A DNA stretch of 14,813 bases from JBGCED01 sp045106055 (GCA_045106055.1 JBGCED010000023.1:1-14813), one strand, 5' to 3'; shown: positions 1-6,587, numbered from the stretch's first letter. The notes: generated by a model from the sequence alone, not told the origin. A program made the numbers and translations.

Positions 1-1
1 A

Positions 2-832
2 GGCACAGGGCCAAGGGGGCGCATTCATAAAGCCGATATTGAACTTGCGGTTAAAACGGGCAGCGCAAAACCCCAGGCCGCATCCGCAAATGCTAGCGCA
101 GCTGGCAGCATGATCACGATTGATGGGGATGCTGAATTTGAACTGGTGCCATTAAATGGCATGCGTAAAACCATCGCAAAACGGCTGGTTGAAGCAAAGC
201 AAACTGTTCCCCATTTTTACCTATCACGCGATATGGCGCTGGATGAATTGCTGCAAGCGCGCAAGGTTTTAAATGCGCAAGCCCCAGAAACAGACGGCAA
301 GCCCGCATATAAATTATCGGTGAATGATCTGGTGATTAAAGCATGTGCGATGGCATTGATGAAAGTGCCAAAGGCGAATGCCGCCTTTACCAATGATGGC
401 ATTCAATTATTCAAACGCGCGGATATTTCCATCGCGGTTGCAACCGATGGCGGTTTAATTACCCCTGTGATTCGCGGGGCAAATCATCGCGGAATGATTG
501 AAATTTCCAGTCAAATGAAACAGCTTGCGTCAAAAGCGCGGGCGGGTAAATTAATGCCCGAAGAATATCAAGGCGGCAGCTTTACCATTTCAAATCTGGG
601 CATGTTTGGCATTGAACAATTCCAAGCGATCATTAATCCGCCGCAAGCCTGTATTTTGGCGGTGGGCGCAGGGGTTCAAAAGCCCGTGGTCGTCAATGGT
701 GAAATTAAAATAAGAAATATGGTCACCATGACCTTATCGGTTGACCATAGGGCGGTTGATGGTGCGCTTGGCGCGCAATTATTGGATGCCTTAAAAACCT
801 ATATTGAAAATCCCGTTACCATGCTGGCATAA
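2..832 (+). CDS. Dihydrolipoamide acetyltransferase (pyruvate dehydrogenase E2), C-terminal part
   Basis: This is the C-terminal part of the acyltransferase core of the pyruvate dehydrogenase complex, which moves the acetyl group from lipoyl-lysine to CoA. The frame is open from base 2, so the lipoyl domain and the start lie left of the window. The first residues, GTGPRGRIHKADIELAV, are the end of the peripheral subunit (E1/E3)-binding domain. An Ala/Ser-rich linker follows, and the catalytic domain starts near base 130. Visible landmarks are ATDGGLITPVIRGA, FTISNLGMFGIEQF and the catalytic DHRAVDGA (His and Asp of HRxxxDG, about 740-765). The internal ATG at 110 is not the true start because upstream codons encode conserved domain sequence. 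A 2-oxoglutarate dehydrogenase E2 is the main alternative, but the GMFGIEQF and NPPQACILAVGA segments favour the pyruvate type. The next gene starts 20 bp downstream, so co-transcription is likely. Confidence 0.93.
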   Translation, partial: GTGPRGRIHKADIELAVKTGSAKPQAASANASAAGSMITIDGDAEFELVPLNGMRKTIAKRLVEAKQTVPHFYLSRDMALDELLQARKVLNAQAPETDGKPAYKLSVNDLVIKACAMALMKVPKANAAFTNDGIQLFKRADISIAVATDGGLITPVIRGANHRGMIEISSQMKQLASKARAGKLMPEEYQGGSFTISNLGMFGIEQFQAIINPPQACILAVGAGVQKPVVVNGEIKIRNMVTMTLSVDHRAVDGALGAQLLDALKTYIENPVTMLA

Positions 833-852
833 AATTTGATGGAATTAAAATA

Positions 853-1146
853 ATGCAATATTCATTGATCATCCATGATAATCCCGCCCAAGGCACGGTT
901 GAAAAACGCGTTTCTGTGCGCAATCAACATCTTGAAAAAGTAAATTCATTGCGCCAATCGGGCAATATTCTTCATGGCGGCGCAATTTTAAATGATGCGG
1001 GCGATATGGTGGGTTCTGCGCTGATCGTTGATTTTCCAGATCAGGCTGCGGTCGAAGCCTTTATCAAAGCAGATATATATTATGAAATGGGCGTATGGCA
1101 GGATTATCATATTTACCCCATCAAAACCCTGCCTCCACTAGGCTAA
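853..1146 (+). CDS. YciI-family protein
   Basis: A 97-residue single-domain protein of the YciI (YCII) family, a small ferredoxin-like alpha/beta fold that usually dimerises. The fold is seen in MQYSLIIHDN (first strand), RNQHLEKVNSL with the family's conserved histidine (H26), GGAILNDAGDMVGSALIVDF (central hairpin) and AFIKADIYYEMGVWQDYHIYPI. The last segment replaces the usual ADPYxxAGVxxxxxIxPw motif and keeps its pattern. The biochemical role of most family members is unknown; some act as small lyases or dehalogenases. It lies 20 bp after the E2 gene on the same strand, so it is probably transcribed with it. The RBS is weak (GGA about 10 bases before the ATG). The family call is solid; the function is unknown. 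Confidence 0.85.
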   Translation: MQYSLIIHDNPAQGTVEKRVSVRNQHLEKVNSLRQSGNILHGGAILNDAGDMVGSALIVDFPDQAAVEAFIKADIYYEMGVWQDYHIYPIKTLPPLG

Positions 1147-1188
1147 TTCTGTTTGGCAACCTATAAAGCTTGCCTTTAGAGCCGTTTT

Positions 1189-1842
1189 TTAAAGGCGATG
1201 CTTTACATATCGGATCGGGTAAACAAATTCAACAGGGCGATTGACCATAACCGGCCATTCCAGATTAACGCTTTCCAAATTAAAAAAGCCCTGCTGTTGA
1301 TTATCTGCCCATCTTAGCCGTTTTAAATATGCTTCCCCTTGATAATCCCCCGCCAAGGTAACCGCGCAATCATGTCCGACCAAGCTTTCAGGCTGATGAC
1401 GCTTTGGATCATCCGCATAAATATATACGATATCCCCATTAAAATAGGTTGGCTGCATGGATGAACCGCTTACCCTTAATGCCATCAATCCGCCCCATTT
1501 CGTTAAGGCTGCTTCATTTATGTCCACAGGCGGCGCAGTTGAATCTGCGGTGTAATCATTTGCAAGCGCAACGCTGCCATCGGCAGGGTCAGCGCCGCCG
1601 CCTGCACTAATGTTTCCCCATAAAACCACGCTTCCTTGGGGATCAGCGATGTCGCCGGGCAGCCCAGTATAAAAATCAATCCCCAGCACTTTACAAATTT
1701 TCTGATAGCGATCAATGCCAGGCTCTCTGCCTGCGCGCATATCCCTGATCGCATTAGGGCTTCCCGTCGCCCTTCTGGAAGCTTCGCTTGCGCTTAGCCC
1801 CGTTTTGATCAATGCTTTTTCTATATTTTCTAACCACCACAT
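1189..1842 (-). CDS. Phage-type HTH repressor with S24 (LexA/CI-like) self-cleavage domain
   Basis: A 217-residue regulator with the layout of phage CI-type repressors. Residues 1-57 form an XRE-like helix-turn-helix (ENIEKALIKTGLSASEASRR, then AIRDMRAGREPGIDRYQKICK). Residues 72-90 are a linker containing GNISAGGG, the position where LexA/CI proteins cut themselves; A80-G81 is the candidate bond. The rest is an S24 peptidase domain with the nucleophile in SGSSMQPTYFNGD (S128) and the general base in AYLKRL (K174). Both catalytic residues are present, so the protein looks able to cleave itself, which in this family is triggered by RecA filaments during DNA damage. The ATG has an AGGA ribosome site 7 bases upstream. 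It is divergent from the DnaA-like gene across a symmetrical spacer, which suggests it represses that gene and perhaps itself. The family is clear; SOS control is inferred. Confidence 0.9.
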   Translation of the reverse strand: MWWLENIEKALIKTGLSASEASRRATGSPNAIRDMRAGREPGIDRYQKICKVLGIDFYTGLPGDIADPQGSVVLWGNISAGGGADPADGSVALANDYTADSTAPPVDINEAALTKWGGLMALRVSGSSMQPTYFNGDIVYIYADDPKRHQPESLVGHDCAVTLAGDYQGEAYLKRLRWADNQQQGFFNLESVNLEWPVMVNRPVEFVYPIRYVKHRL

Positions 1843-1852
1843 ATTGCTTTCC

Positions 1853-1931
1853 TAGCTATATTTCGCCAATCATACAAGCTTTTTTAGATAAAAAGCGAAA
1901 AAAAGCTTGTAAAAAAGGCTAAATATAGCTA
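1853..1931. promoter_or_regulatory. Nested inverted repeats with one common centre, probable repressor operator
   Basis: Two inverted repeats are nested around the same centre (base 1892). The outer arms are TAGCTATATTTCGCC (1853-1867) and its near-complement 1917-1931 (14 of 15 match). The inner arms are ACAAGCTTTTTT (1874-1885) and the perfect complement 1899-1910. The right outer arm also contains the 10-bp palindrome TATAGCTATA (1924-1933). The block sits between the divergent repressor and DnaA-like genes and overlaps a promoter. Paired, widely spaced palindromic sites are typical of cooperative binding by dimers of CI/LexA-like repressors. The symmetry is seen directly; the operator role is inferred. 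Confidence 0.65.
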
Positions 1932-1935
1932 TAAT
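1907..1935 (+). promoter_or_regulatory. Sigma70-type promoter for the DnaA-like/zinc-ribbon pair
   Basis: TTGTAA (1907-1912) and a perfect TATAAT (1930-1935) are separated by exactly 17 bp. The -35 hexamer overlaps the inner repeat arm and the -10 overlaps the outer arm and its TATAGCTATA palindrome, so a protein bound to the repeats would block RNA polymerase. Transcription would start near 1942, giving a leader of about 50 bases before the first gene. The leader is rich in C-tracts. Confidence 0.7.
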
Positions 1936-1991
1936 GATAGCACAATCAAAAAAATCTCCCCCCATTCCCCCTATAAATTATCAGGAGCTTT

Positions 1992-2339
1992 GTGACCATG
2001 GCGAAAAAATTGCCAAGTGAATCCGATCTGAATAAGATTGATGTCATTCAAGCGGTGCTTTGTGATGCCTATAAATTAAGACGCTTTGAATTGTTGCGGC
2101 GCACCAATAGCAGCATCCAAAAAGAGGCAAGAAGCATTGGGCTTTATATTGCAAGCCATGTGACAACATGCAGTGCGGAACAAGCTTCCAAGGCGTTTCT
2201 TTATGCGCGCCCAAATGCCTATTTTGCGGCGATTGCTGATATAAAAAAGCGGCTATCCGTGGACGAGGATTTCAAACAATGGGTGCTTGCCACCGCCAAG
2301 CAAGTGGCAATCCGGTATAAGCAGCATTATTCTTTATGA
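1992..2339 (+). CDS. Small protein resembling DnaA domain IV (HTH DNA-binding), divergent from the repressor
   Basis: A 115-residue basic helical protein. Residues 17-95 resemble the DNA-binding domain IV of DnaA as found in small DnaA_C-like proteins of alphaproteobacteria and their phages: VIQAVLCDAYKLRRFELLRR, then EARSIGLYIASHV, then helices around EQASKAFLYARP and FAAIADIKKRLSVDEDFKQW. The core helix matches the RQIAMYLA stretch of DnaA well. The DnaA signature GRDHTTV, which reads the DnaA box, is replaced by YARPNAYF, so binding to ordinary DnaA boxes is doubtful. There is no AAA+ ATPase region. The start is GTG at 1992 (4 bases after AGGAG) or ATG at 1998 (10 bases after it); the sequence does not decide. 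It is first in a two-gene transcript under a promoter embedded in the repressor's probable operator. Similarity is by eye, so confidence is moderate. Confidence 0.55.
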   Translation: MTMAKKLPSESDLNKIDVIQAVLCDAYKLRRFELLRRTNSSIQKEARSIGLYIASHVTTCSAEQASKAFLYARPNAYFAAIADIKKRLSVDEDFKQWVLATAKQVAIRYKQHYSL

Positions 2340-2358
2340 ATATAAGGATAATAACATT

Positions 2359-2574
2359 ATGCAATGCCCAAATTGTGCTGGAAAGTCAGCGGTTTATGGA
2401 TCATCGATGATTGGCAAGGAACGCCAGCGCTATCGGCGCTGTATGCAGTGCCATCACCGCTGGAAATCATTTGAATCAGGCGGGCTTAGTGTGCGCCAAA
2501 CCGTGCGCAGCCATGTTAATCATCCCCCCTTAACCTTAACGGATTTGCTGCAAGATGATTGGATTGATCAATAA
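2359..2574 (+). CDS. Stand-alone NrdR-like zinc-ribbon protein
   Basis: A 71-residue protein with two CxxC knuckles: CPNC (C3, C6) and CMQC (C28, C31). They are separated by a short basic segment (GKERQRYRR) and followed by HHRWKSFES. This is the arrangement of the N-terminal zinc ribbon of NrdR (CPxC...RRRxCxxCxxRFTTxE), but the ATP-cone domain of full NrdR (about 150 residues) is absent. Short zinc ribbons like this are common near phage regulatory genes and are presumed to bind DNA. An in-frame TTG at 2287 would extend the reading frame back into the preceding gene. ATG 2359 is preferred because it removes that overlap, starts directly at MQCPNC and has AAGGA 10 bases upstream. It starts 19 bp after the DnaA-like gene and its stop lies only 4 bp from the stop of the convergent hydroxylase gene. 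Confidence 0.72.
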   Translation: MQCPNCAGKSAVYGSSMIGKERQRYRRCMQCHHRWKSFESGGLSVRQTVRSHVNHPPLTLTDLLQDDWIDQ

Positions 2575-2578
2575 ATGC

Positions 2579-3910
2579 TTAAGGCATATTGCCTTGCAGC
2601 ATTTTGGGCAGCTTTAATGCGGCCTTGCCCATAGCATGATGGGTGAAAAATGCTTTTAAAGGGGGCAGGTGATTAACCATATCAAGCCCATAACGGCGCA
2701 TGGGGCGCAAAATGGGGTTTTGATTTGAAAAAAGCGCCAGCAGCCCATCACACACACTGGTTAGGGTTAAATTATCGGGTCTGCGCCAAATCTGATAGCG
2801 CGTTAGCACGCTATGACAGCCATAATCTTCACCGCGCATCCGCGCTTCAACCAAAATTTCACACAGCGCAGCGACATCGCGCAACCCCAGATTAAAGCCT
2901 TGCCCCGCAATCGGATGAATGCCATGCGCGGCATCCCCAACCAAGGCAAGGCGCGGCGCAATCATTTCAGGCGCATAGATCAAATTTAAAGGATAGGCAA
3001 AGCGCGGGCCTGCCAGTTCAATTTCCCCTAACCATTCCCCAAAACGGGTCTTTAATTGCTGCATAAAGGCATCATCATCCAGCGCAATGATGTGTTTTGC
3101 AAGCGCACTTTGTTCCGACCATACAATATTCATGCGTTGATCGGTCATGGGCAGCATTGCAAATGGACCAGCGGGCAGAAATAATTCAACGGCAATGCCG
3201 TGATGGGCGCATTGATGAGAAACCGTGCAGACAATCGCAGTTTGATGATAATCCTTTTGATGGTTTTGAAGTCCAGCTTGGCTGCGCAGATTTGAAAATT
3301 TGCCATCCGCTGCCAGCACCAACGGGCTTGATAGGGTGCGATCATCATCCAGAATAATTGAAATCTGCCCCGCATGATCTTGTGGCATGGTCAAGGCTTT
3401 TACATTGCGATTTTGAATGCGCCTGATTGCGGGATTTTCCTTAACCGCCTTGATTAAAATGTTGAAAATTTGGCGGTTTTCAATGATCCATCCAAAAGAC
3501 GGTGTGCCATCCGCGCTAATATCCCCGCTTGCCCCATCCTTGCCCGCGCAAAAATCCAGCACCAAGGGCGAGATTTTAGGGGGGGCTGCAATTTCCCCCG
3601 CACCTGCAAGTGCGATGCCCGCTATATCGCCATCGGCAATTCTAATGTCGTGAATGGGCTGGGCAAAGGGCAGAAATTGATCCCATAACCCCAAGGCTTT
3701 AAATAATTTTCCTGTACTGTAAGAAAGCGCGGAAGCGCGCCCATCATAGGCTGTTGCAAGCTTTGCCTGATCATCGCCCTGATCAATCAAGATGGGCTTA
3801 AACCCACTTTTTGCAAGCCCCAACGCCAGTGAAAGTCCAACCAGCCCGCCCCCAACAATGATGGGTTCGCTTGTCTTTTCATTTGGGGCTTGATCAAGCT
3901 TCGCTTTCAT
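2579..3910 (-). CDS. UbiH/UbiF/Coq6-family FAD-dependent ubiquinone-biosynthesis hydroxylase
   Basis: A 443-residue flavoprotein monooxygenase that hydroxylates the aromatic ring of a ubiquinone precursor. The N-terminal dinucleotide-binding fingerprint is PIIVGGGLVGLSLAL (GGGLVG at 20-25), DGRASALS (56-63) is the family's substrate-pocket motif, and AADGKFSNLRSQAG (200-213) is the DG motif. VGDAAHGIHPIAGQGFNLGL (324-343) is the GD motif plus the ubiH family signature. The ring position (C1, C5 or C6) cannot be told from sequence; alphaproteobacterial enzymes (UbiL, UbiM types) can act on more than one. Residues of about 100-138, between the second strand region and GWIIENRQ, look longer than in typical members of about 390-410 residues. 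It is the last gene of the 6443-to-2579 cluster, which also holds the C6 hydroxylase Coq7. A weak AAGGA lies about 12 bases before the ATG. Confidence 0.9.
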   Translation of the reverse strand: MKAKLDQAPNEKTSEPIIVGGGLVGLSLALGLAKSGFKPILIDQGDDQAKLATAYDGRASALSYSTGKLFKALGLWDQFLPFAQPIHDIRIADGDIAGIALAGAGEIAAPPKISPLVLDFCAGKDGASGDISADGTPSFGWIIENRQIFNILIKAVKENPAIRRIQNRNVKALTMPQDHAGQISIILDDDRTLSSPLVLAADGKFSNLRSQAGLQNHQKDYHQTAIVCTVSHQCAHHGIAVELFLPAGPFAMLPMTDQRMNIVWSEQSALAKHIIALDDDAFMQQLKTRFGEWLGEIELAGPRFAYPLNLIYAPEMIAPRLALVGDAAHGIHPIAGQGFNLGLRDVAALCEILVEARMRGEDYGCHSVLTRYQIWRRPDNLTLTSVCDGLLALFSNQNPILRPMRRYGLDMVNHLPPLKAFFTHHAMGKAALKLPKMLQGNMP

Positions 3911-3935
3911 ATTGCAGCCGCATCCTTATTTATTG

Positions 3936-4631
3936 TTACGGTGATGGTTTGTGATAATGATGGGCATTTGCGCGTAATTGCTTCACAAATTCGCCGATCC
4001 CCTCCATGCGATACCGCCTTAGCCGTTCGGAATGTAAAATCGCTTTGATGTTGGCAAGGGTCTGTTCAAAATCAACATTTACCAGCACCCAATCATATTC
4101 GCTATAATGGCTCATCTCGTCATCCGCCTTGTTCATGCGCCGTTCAACCACGGCTTCGCTATCCAAAGCGCGATTAAGCAAACGCTGTTTTAAGGCCTCA
4201 ATCGATGGTGGCAGGATAAAGATTTTAACCAAATCTTCGTTTGCATGATCATTCAGCTGCTGCGCGCCCTGCCAATCAATATCAAATAAAATATCTTTTC
4301 CCGCCTTTAGCGATGTCAGCACATTCGCCCTTGGCGTTCCATAATGATGCCCAAATACTTCGGCATGTTCCAGCAGCTGATCTTGTTCAATCATTGCGTG
4401 AAATTCATCGCGATTGATAAAGAAATAATCCACGCCATCGCGTTCCCCAGCGCGGGGCTGGCGGGTGGTAACCGATATGGATAAGGATAAATTATCATCC
4501 GCACCAAGCAATGCGCGTGATAAGCTGGTCTTGCCCGCACCAGAGGGGGAGCTTAATACCATCATCAAGCCCCTTCGGCTTATATTCATGGGGGCTTGTG
4601 CGGATTTGCTATTCTGTTCTTGAATCATCAT
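3936..4631 (-). CDS. gmk: Guanylate kinase
   Basis: Guanylate kinase converts GMP and ATP to GDP and ADP, an essential step in GTP/dGTP supply. The P-loop is SSPSGAGKTS (28-37). The GMP-binding segment ISVTTRQPRAGERDGVDYFF follows, then EHAEVFGHHYGTP, DIDWQGAQQL and the lid region IFILPPSIEALKQRL with RRM. At 231 residues it is about 20 longer than most family members. The extra residues are at the N terminus, and M15 (about 4589) gives the usual family start MNISRRGLMMVLSS. No ribosome site decides between them; the spacing of 14 bp from coq7 favours the upstream ATG. It lies between coq7 and the UbiH-like gene in one operon-like run. Confidence 0.96.
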   Translation of the reverse strand: MMIQEQNSKSAQAPMNISRRGLMMVLSSPSGAGKTSLSRALLGADDNLSLSISVTTRQPRAGERDGVDYFFINRDEFHAMIEQDQLLEHAEVFGHHYGTPRANVLTSLKAGKDILFDIDWQGAQQLNDHANEDLVKIFILPPSIEALKQRLLNRALDSEAVVERRMNKADDEMSHYSEYDWVLVNVDFEQTLANIKAILHSERLRRYRMEGIGEFVKQLRANAHHYHKPSP

Positions 4632-4645
4632 CTTGTATCTTGTCG

Positions 4646-5302
4646 TTATAAGCGTTTTGCAAGCGCGATTGATAATAATGCCCCGCTGCGAATTGCTTTA
4701 TTTAATAAAGGATATAGGGACGCACTTGTTGCGCCCGCTGCTTGCGCGTGATCGTGATGTTCCAATTCTTCATTGCGAAATTTAACCAGATGATCATATA
4801 AATCCTTAAGCGCAGGATCAGTTTGTGCGGCATTTTCTAAAAGATTGATTTGTTCTTGATAATGGGCTTCAATTTCTGATTCAATGGCAACGGTGCATGC
4901 CATTGCGCTTTCTTTGCCGCGTTTTGCAGTCCATTTGCCAAGGGCGAACCCCAAGCGTTCCCACAAGGGCATCATCAAGCTGGGACGCACTCGATTTTTA
5001 ATCATATAATCTTCAAACCATGCCAGATGCTGTTGCTCTTGTTTCAGCATTTCTTCCAGGGAATCGATATAGGCTTGCTGCGCATCAAGGTCGGCAAGCG
5101 GTTTTTCTTTTGCCCCTGCAAGCTGCCCTTTATAAATGACGGTTGCCCCAAATTCCCCTGCATGGTCAACCCGCGCCATTTCAGCAAGATCAAAATCAGA
5201 AGCTGCTTGATGGGAAAAAGCGCGACCACCCTTTCTATCGCCCACTTTATCGCCTGGGCGAAAAAACGGCTTGCTGTAATCATAATGATGATCGGCTTGC
5301 AT
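4646..5302 (-). CDS. coq7: Demethoxyubiquinone hydroxylase, di-iron (Coq7)
   Basis: Coq7 hydroxylates C6 of the demethoxyubiquinone ring, the next-to-last step of aerobic ubiquinone synthesis, at the inner membrane. All di-iron ligand motifs of this ferritin-like family are visible: the first Glu in RVDHAGEFGA (E50), KQEQQHLAWF (E89 and H92), VAIESEIEAHY (E141 region) and RNEELEHHDHA (E179 and H182). The length of 218 residues is slightly longer than many bacterial members because of a short N-terminal extension rich in His and Asp. An AAGGA lies about 11 bases upstream of the ATG. It follows the dsbB-like gene by 14 bp and precedes gmk by 14 bp, so these are very likely one transcript. Having Coq7 instead of the flavoenzyme UbiF is usual for alphaproteobacteria. 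Confidence 0.95.
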   Translation of the reverse strand: MQADHHYDYSKPFFRPGDKVGDRKGGRAFSHQAASDFDLAEMARVDHAGEFGATVIYKGQLAGAKEKPLADLDAQQAYIDSLEEMLKQEQQHLAWFEDYMIKNRVRPSLMMPLWERLGFALGKWTAKRGKESAMACTVAIESEIEAHYQEQINLLENAAQTDPALKDLYDHLVKFRNEELEHHDHAQAAGATSASLYPLLNKAIRSGALLSIALAKRL

Positions 5303-5316
5303 GATTTATCTTGTCC

Positions 5317-5838
5317 TTACCCTGTTACAGCATGGCTTGCTTTATCTGATATAATGTCTTTTATAAGATAGACAATCAGTAAAAATGATGCAATCAAATT
5401 ATAGCCCGCAAAGCTGATGCCGAATAATTGCCATGCGGGCTGATCGCATGGCACAATTTGGGTGGCTTGGGCTTGGCGCATGCGTTCAACAAGCGAAACA
5501 GGGCCGTCATTTGCCGCTGTTGCCGCGCTGCCACCACAGCTTGAAAGCCCAGCCCACCACCCATATTCAACCCCGACATGAAACAAGCCAAGCCCCGCAG
5601 AACCAAGCATGATGATAAGCGCAATCAGGGTGAAATAATGGCGGGGCAAACGGGGATGAAGCAGCCAGAATAATATGGAAATAACAAGCATGATCCACCA
5701 TGGAACACGCTGCCAAAGGCATAATTGGCACGGCAGAATGCCAAACCCATATTCAGCAATATAAACGATCAGCAAAATGCTTGCCGCCAGCAATGTCATC
5801 CGTGGGGGGGATGATTTTATGCTTGATAAGCGATCCAT
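5317..5838 (-). CDS. DsbB-family disulfide bond formation membrane protein
   Basis: An inner-membrane protein of 173 residues that reoxidises a DsbA-like thiol oxidase and passes the electrons to ubiquinone. Four hydrophobic helices are visible (about 14-31, 46-61, 67-88 and 142-160). The periplasmic loops carry both redox cysteine pairs: PCQLC (C37, C40) and the more distant C101 (SSCGGS) and C131 (VPCDQPAW). R44 after the CxxC (LWQR) matches the quinone-site arginine of E. coli DsbB. Its start lies inside the end of the YqaA-like gene (22 bp overlap), so translational coupling is likely. No dsbA is in the window. The ubiquinone genes downstream in the same cluster supply its electron acceptor. 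Confidence 0.9.
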   Translation of the reverse strand: MDRLSSIKSSPPRMTLLAASILLIVYIAEYGFGILPCQLCLWQRVPWWIMLVISILFWLLHPRLPRHYFTLIALIIMLGSAGLGLFHVGVEYGWWAGLSSCGGSAATAANDGPVSLVERMRQAQATQIVPCDQPAWQLFGISFAGYNLIASFLLIVYLIKDIISDKASHAVTG

Positions 5839-6443
5839 ATAAACCCTCCGACCAGCAAACAGACCGCAACCAAGCTGACCCAGCCCAGATATTTTTCTAT
5901 AAAATTGCGAATGGGCTGCCCAAAATAATATAGCAACAGCGCAACCAAAAAGAATCTTATGCCGCGCCCCAAGATTGAAATGCCAACAAAGCTGAAAAAT
6001 TCAAGCTGCAATGCGCCGCTTGCAATGGTAAAGATTTTATAGGGAATCGGCGTGGTTGCGCTGGTAAACACAAACCACATGCCATGCGCTTGATAGGATG
6101 CTTGCACCATTTCCAGCATATCCCCATGACCATAGGCGATCATAATTGGTCTGCCAAATTGTTCAAACAGATAAAAGCCAACCCCATAGCCCGCCATCCC
6201 GCCCAACACCGAGCCTGCCAAACAGATAAAGGCAAATAAAAAGGCGCGCCGCTTTGCGGCAATGCACATTGGAATCAACATAATATCGGGGGGGATGGGA
6301 AAGACAGAGCTTTCAATAAAGGCAATTAAAAACAGCCATAATGGCGCATGGGGATGATTGGCAAGCCCAAGCATAAAATCATATAAGGAACGCAGTATTT
6401 TTACCATCTGGGTTTGATCATTTCCATTCATATGCGTCATCAT
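5817..6443 (-). CDS. YqaA/DedA-family (SNARE-associated/VTT domain) membrane protein
   Basis: A 208-residue integral membrane protein of the DedA superfamily, YqaA branch. Members are linked to lipid flipping or membrane homeostasis, but the substrate here cannot be told. Visible family features are FIESSVFPIPPDIMLIPM (42-59, re-entrant segment with the conserved Glu and Pro), GSVLGGMAGYGVGFYLFEQFG (about 77-97), FTSATTPIPYKIFTIASGAL (126-145, second re-entrant segment) and GRGIRFF (159-165, conserved Gly/Arg). A final transmembrane helix spans about 187-206. It is the first gene of the minus-strand cluster, has a candidate promoter directly upstream, and overlaps the dsbB-like gene by 22 bp. 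Start choice is unsure: ATGs occur at 6443, 6440 and 6431, none with a good ribosome site. Confidence 0.85.
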   Translation of the reverse strand: MMTHMNGNDQTQMVKILRSLYDFMLGLANHPHAPLWLFLIAFIESSVFPIPPDIMLIPMCIAAKRRAFLFAFICLAGSVLGGMAGYGVGFYLFEQFGRPIMIAYGHGDMLEMVQASYQAHGMWFVFTSATTPIPYKIFTIASGALQLEFFSFVGISILGRGIRFFLVALLLYYFGQPIRNFIEKYLGWVSLVAVCLLVGGFIWIAYQA

Positions 6444-6459
6444 TATGGGTTTAAGGGAT

Positions 6460-6487
6460 GTAATAGCAATTCATTTAAGCAAGTCAA
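6460..6487 (-). promoter_or_regulatory. Candidate sigma70 promoter for the minus-strand five-gene cluster
   Basis: Read on the minus strand, TTGACT (6487-6482) and TATTAC (6465-6460) are 16 bp apart. A transcript would start near 6453, only about 10 bases before the first ATG of the YqaA-like gene, so the leader would be very short. It is placed by eye only. Confidence 0.45.
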
Positions 6488-6587
6488 GCCCAGAAGCAAG
6501 TTAGTTGCAGGATCGGTTGCTGTGATTCAAGGCGCAGAAATACACCCTAAAGAATATTAACTATAAATTAATAACTTTAGATTATAT

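Noticed and set aside
1172..1196. GCCTTT/AAAGGC inverted repeat near the convergent ends of the YciI and repressor genes
   Set aside because: The stem is only 6 bp with a 13-base loop, it overlaps the repressor stop region, and its T-run lies in the loop instead of after the stem, so it is not a credible terminator.
2287..2358. N-terminal extension of the zinc-ribbon protein from a TTG codon
   Set aside because: It overlaps the end of the DnaA-like gene. ATG 2359 gives the family's usual start (MQCPNC) with a purine-rich site upstream.
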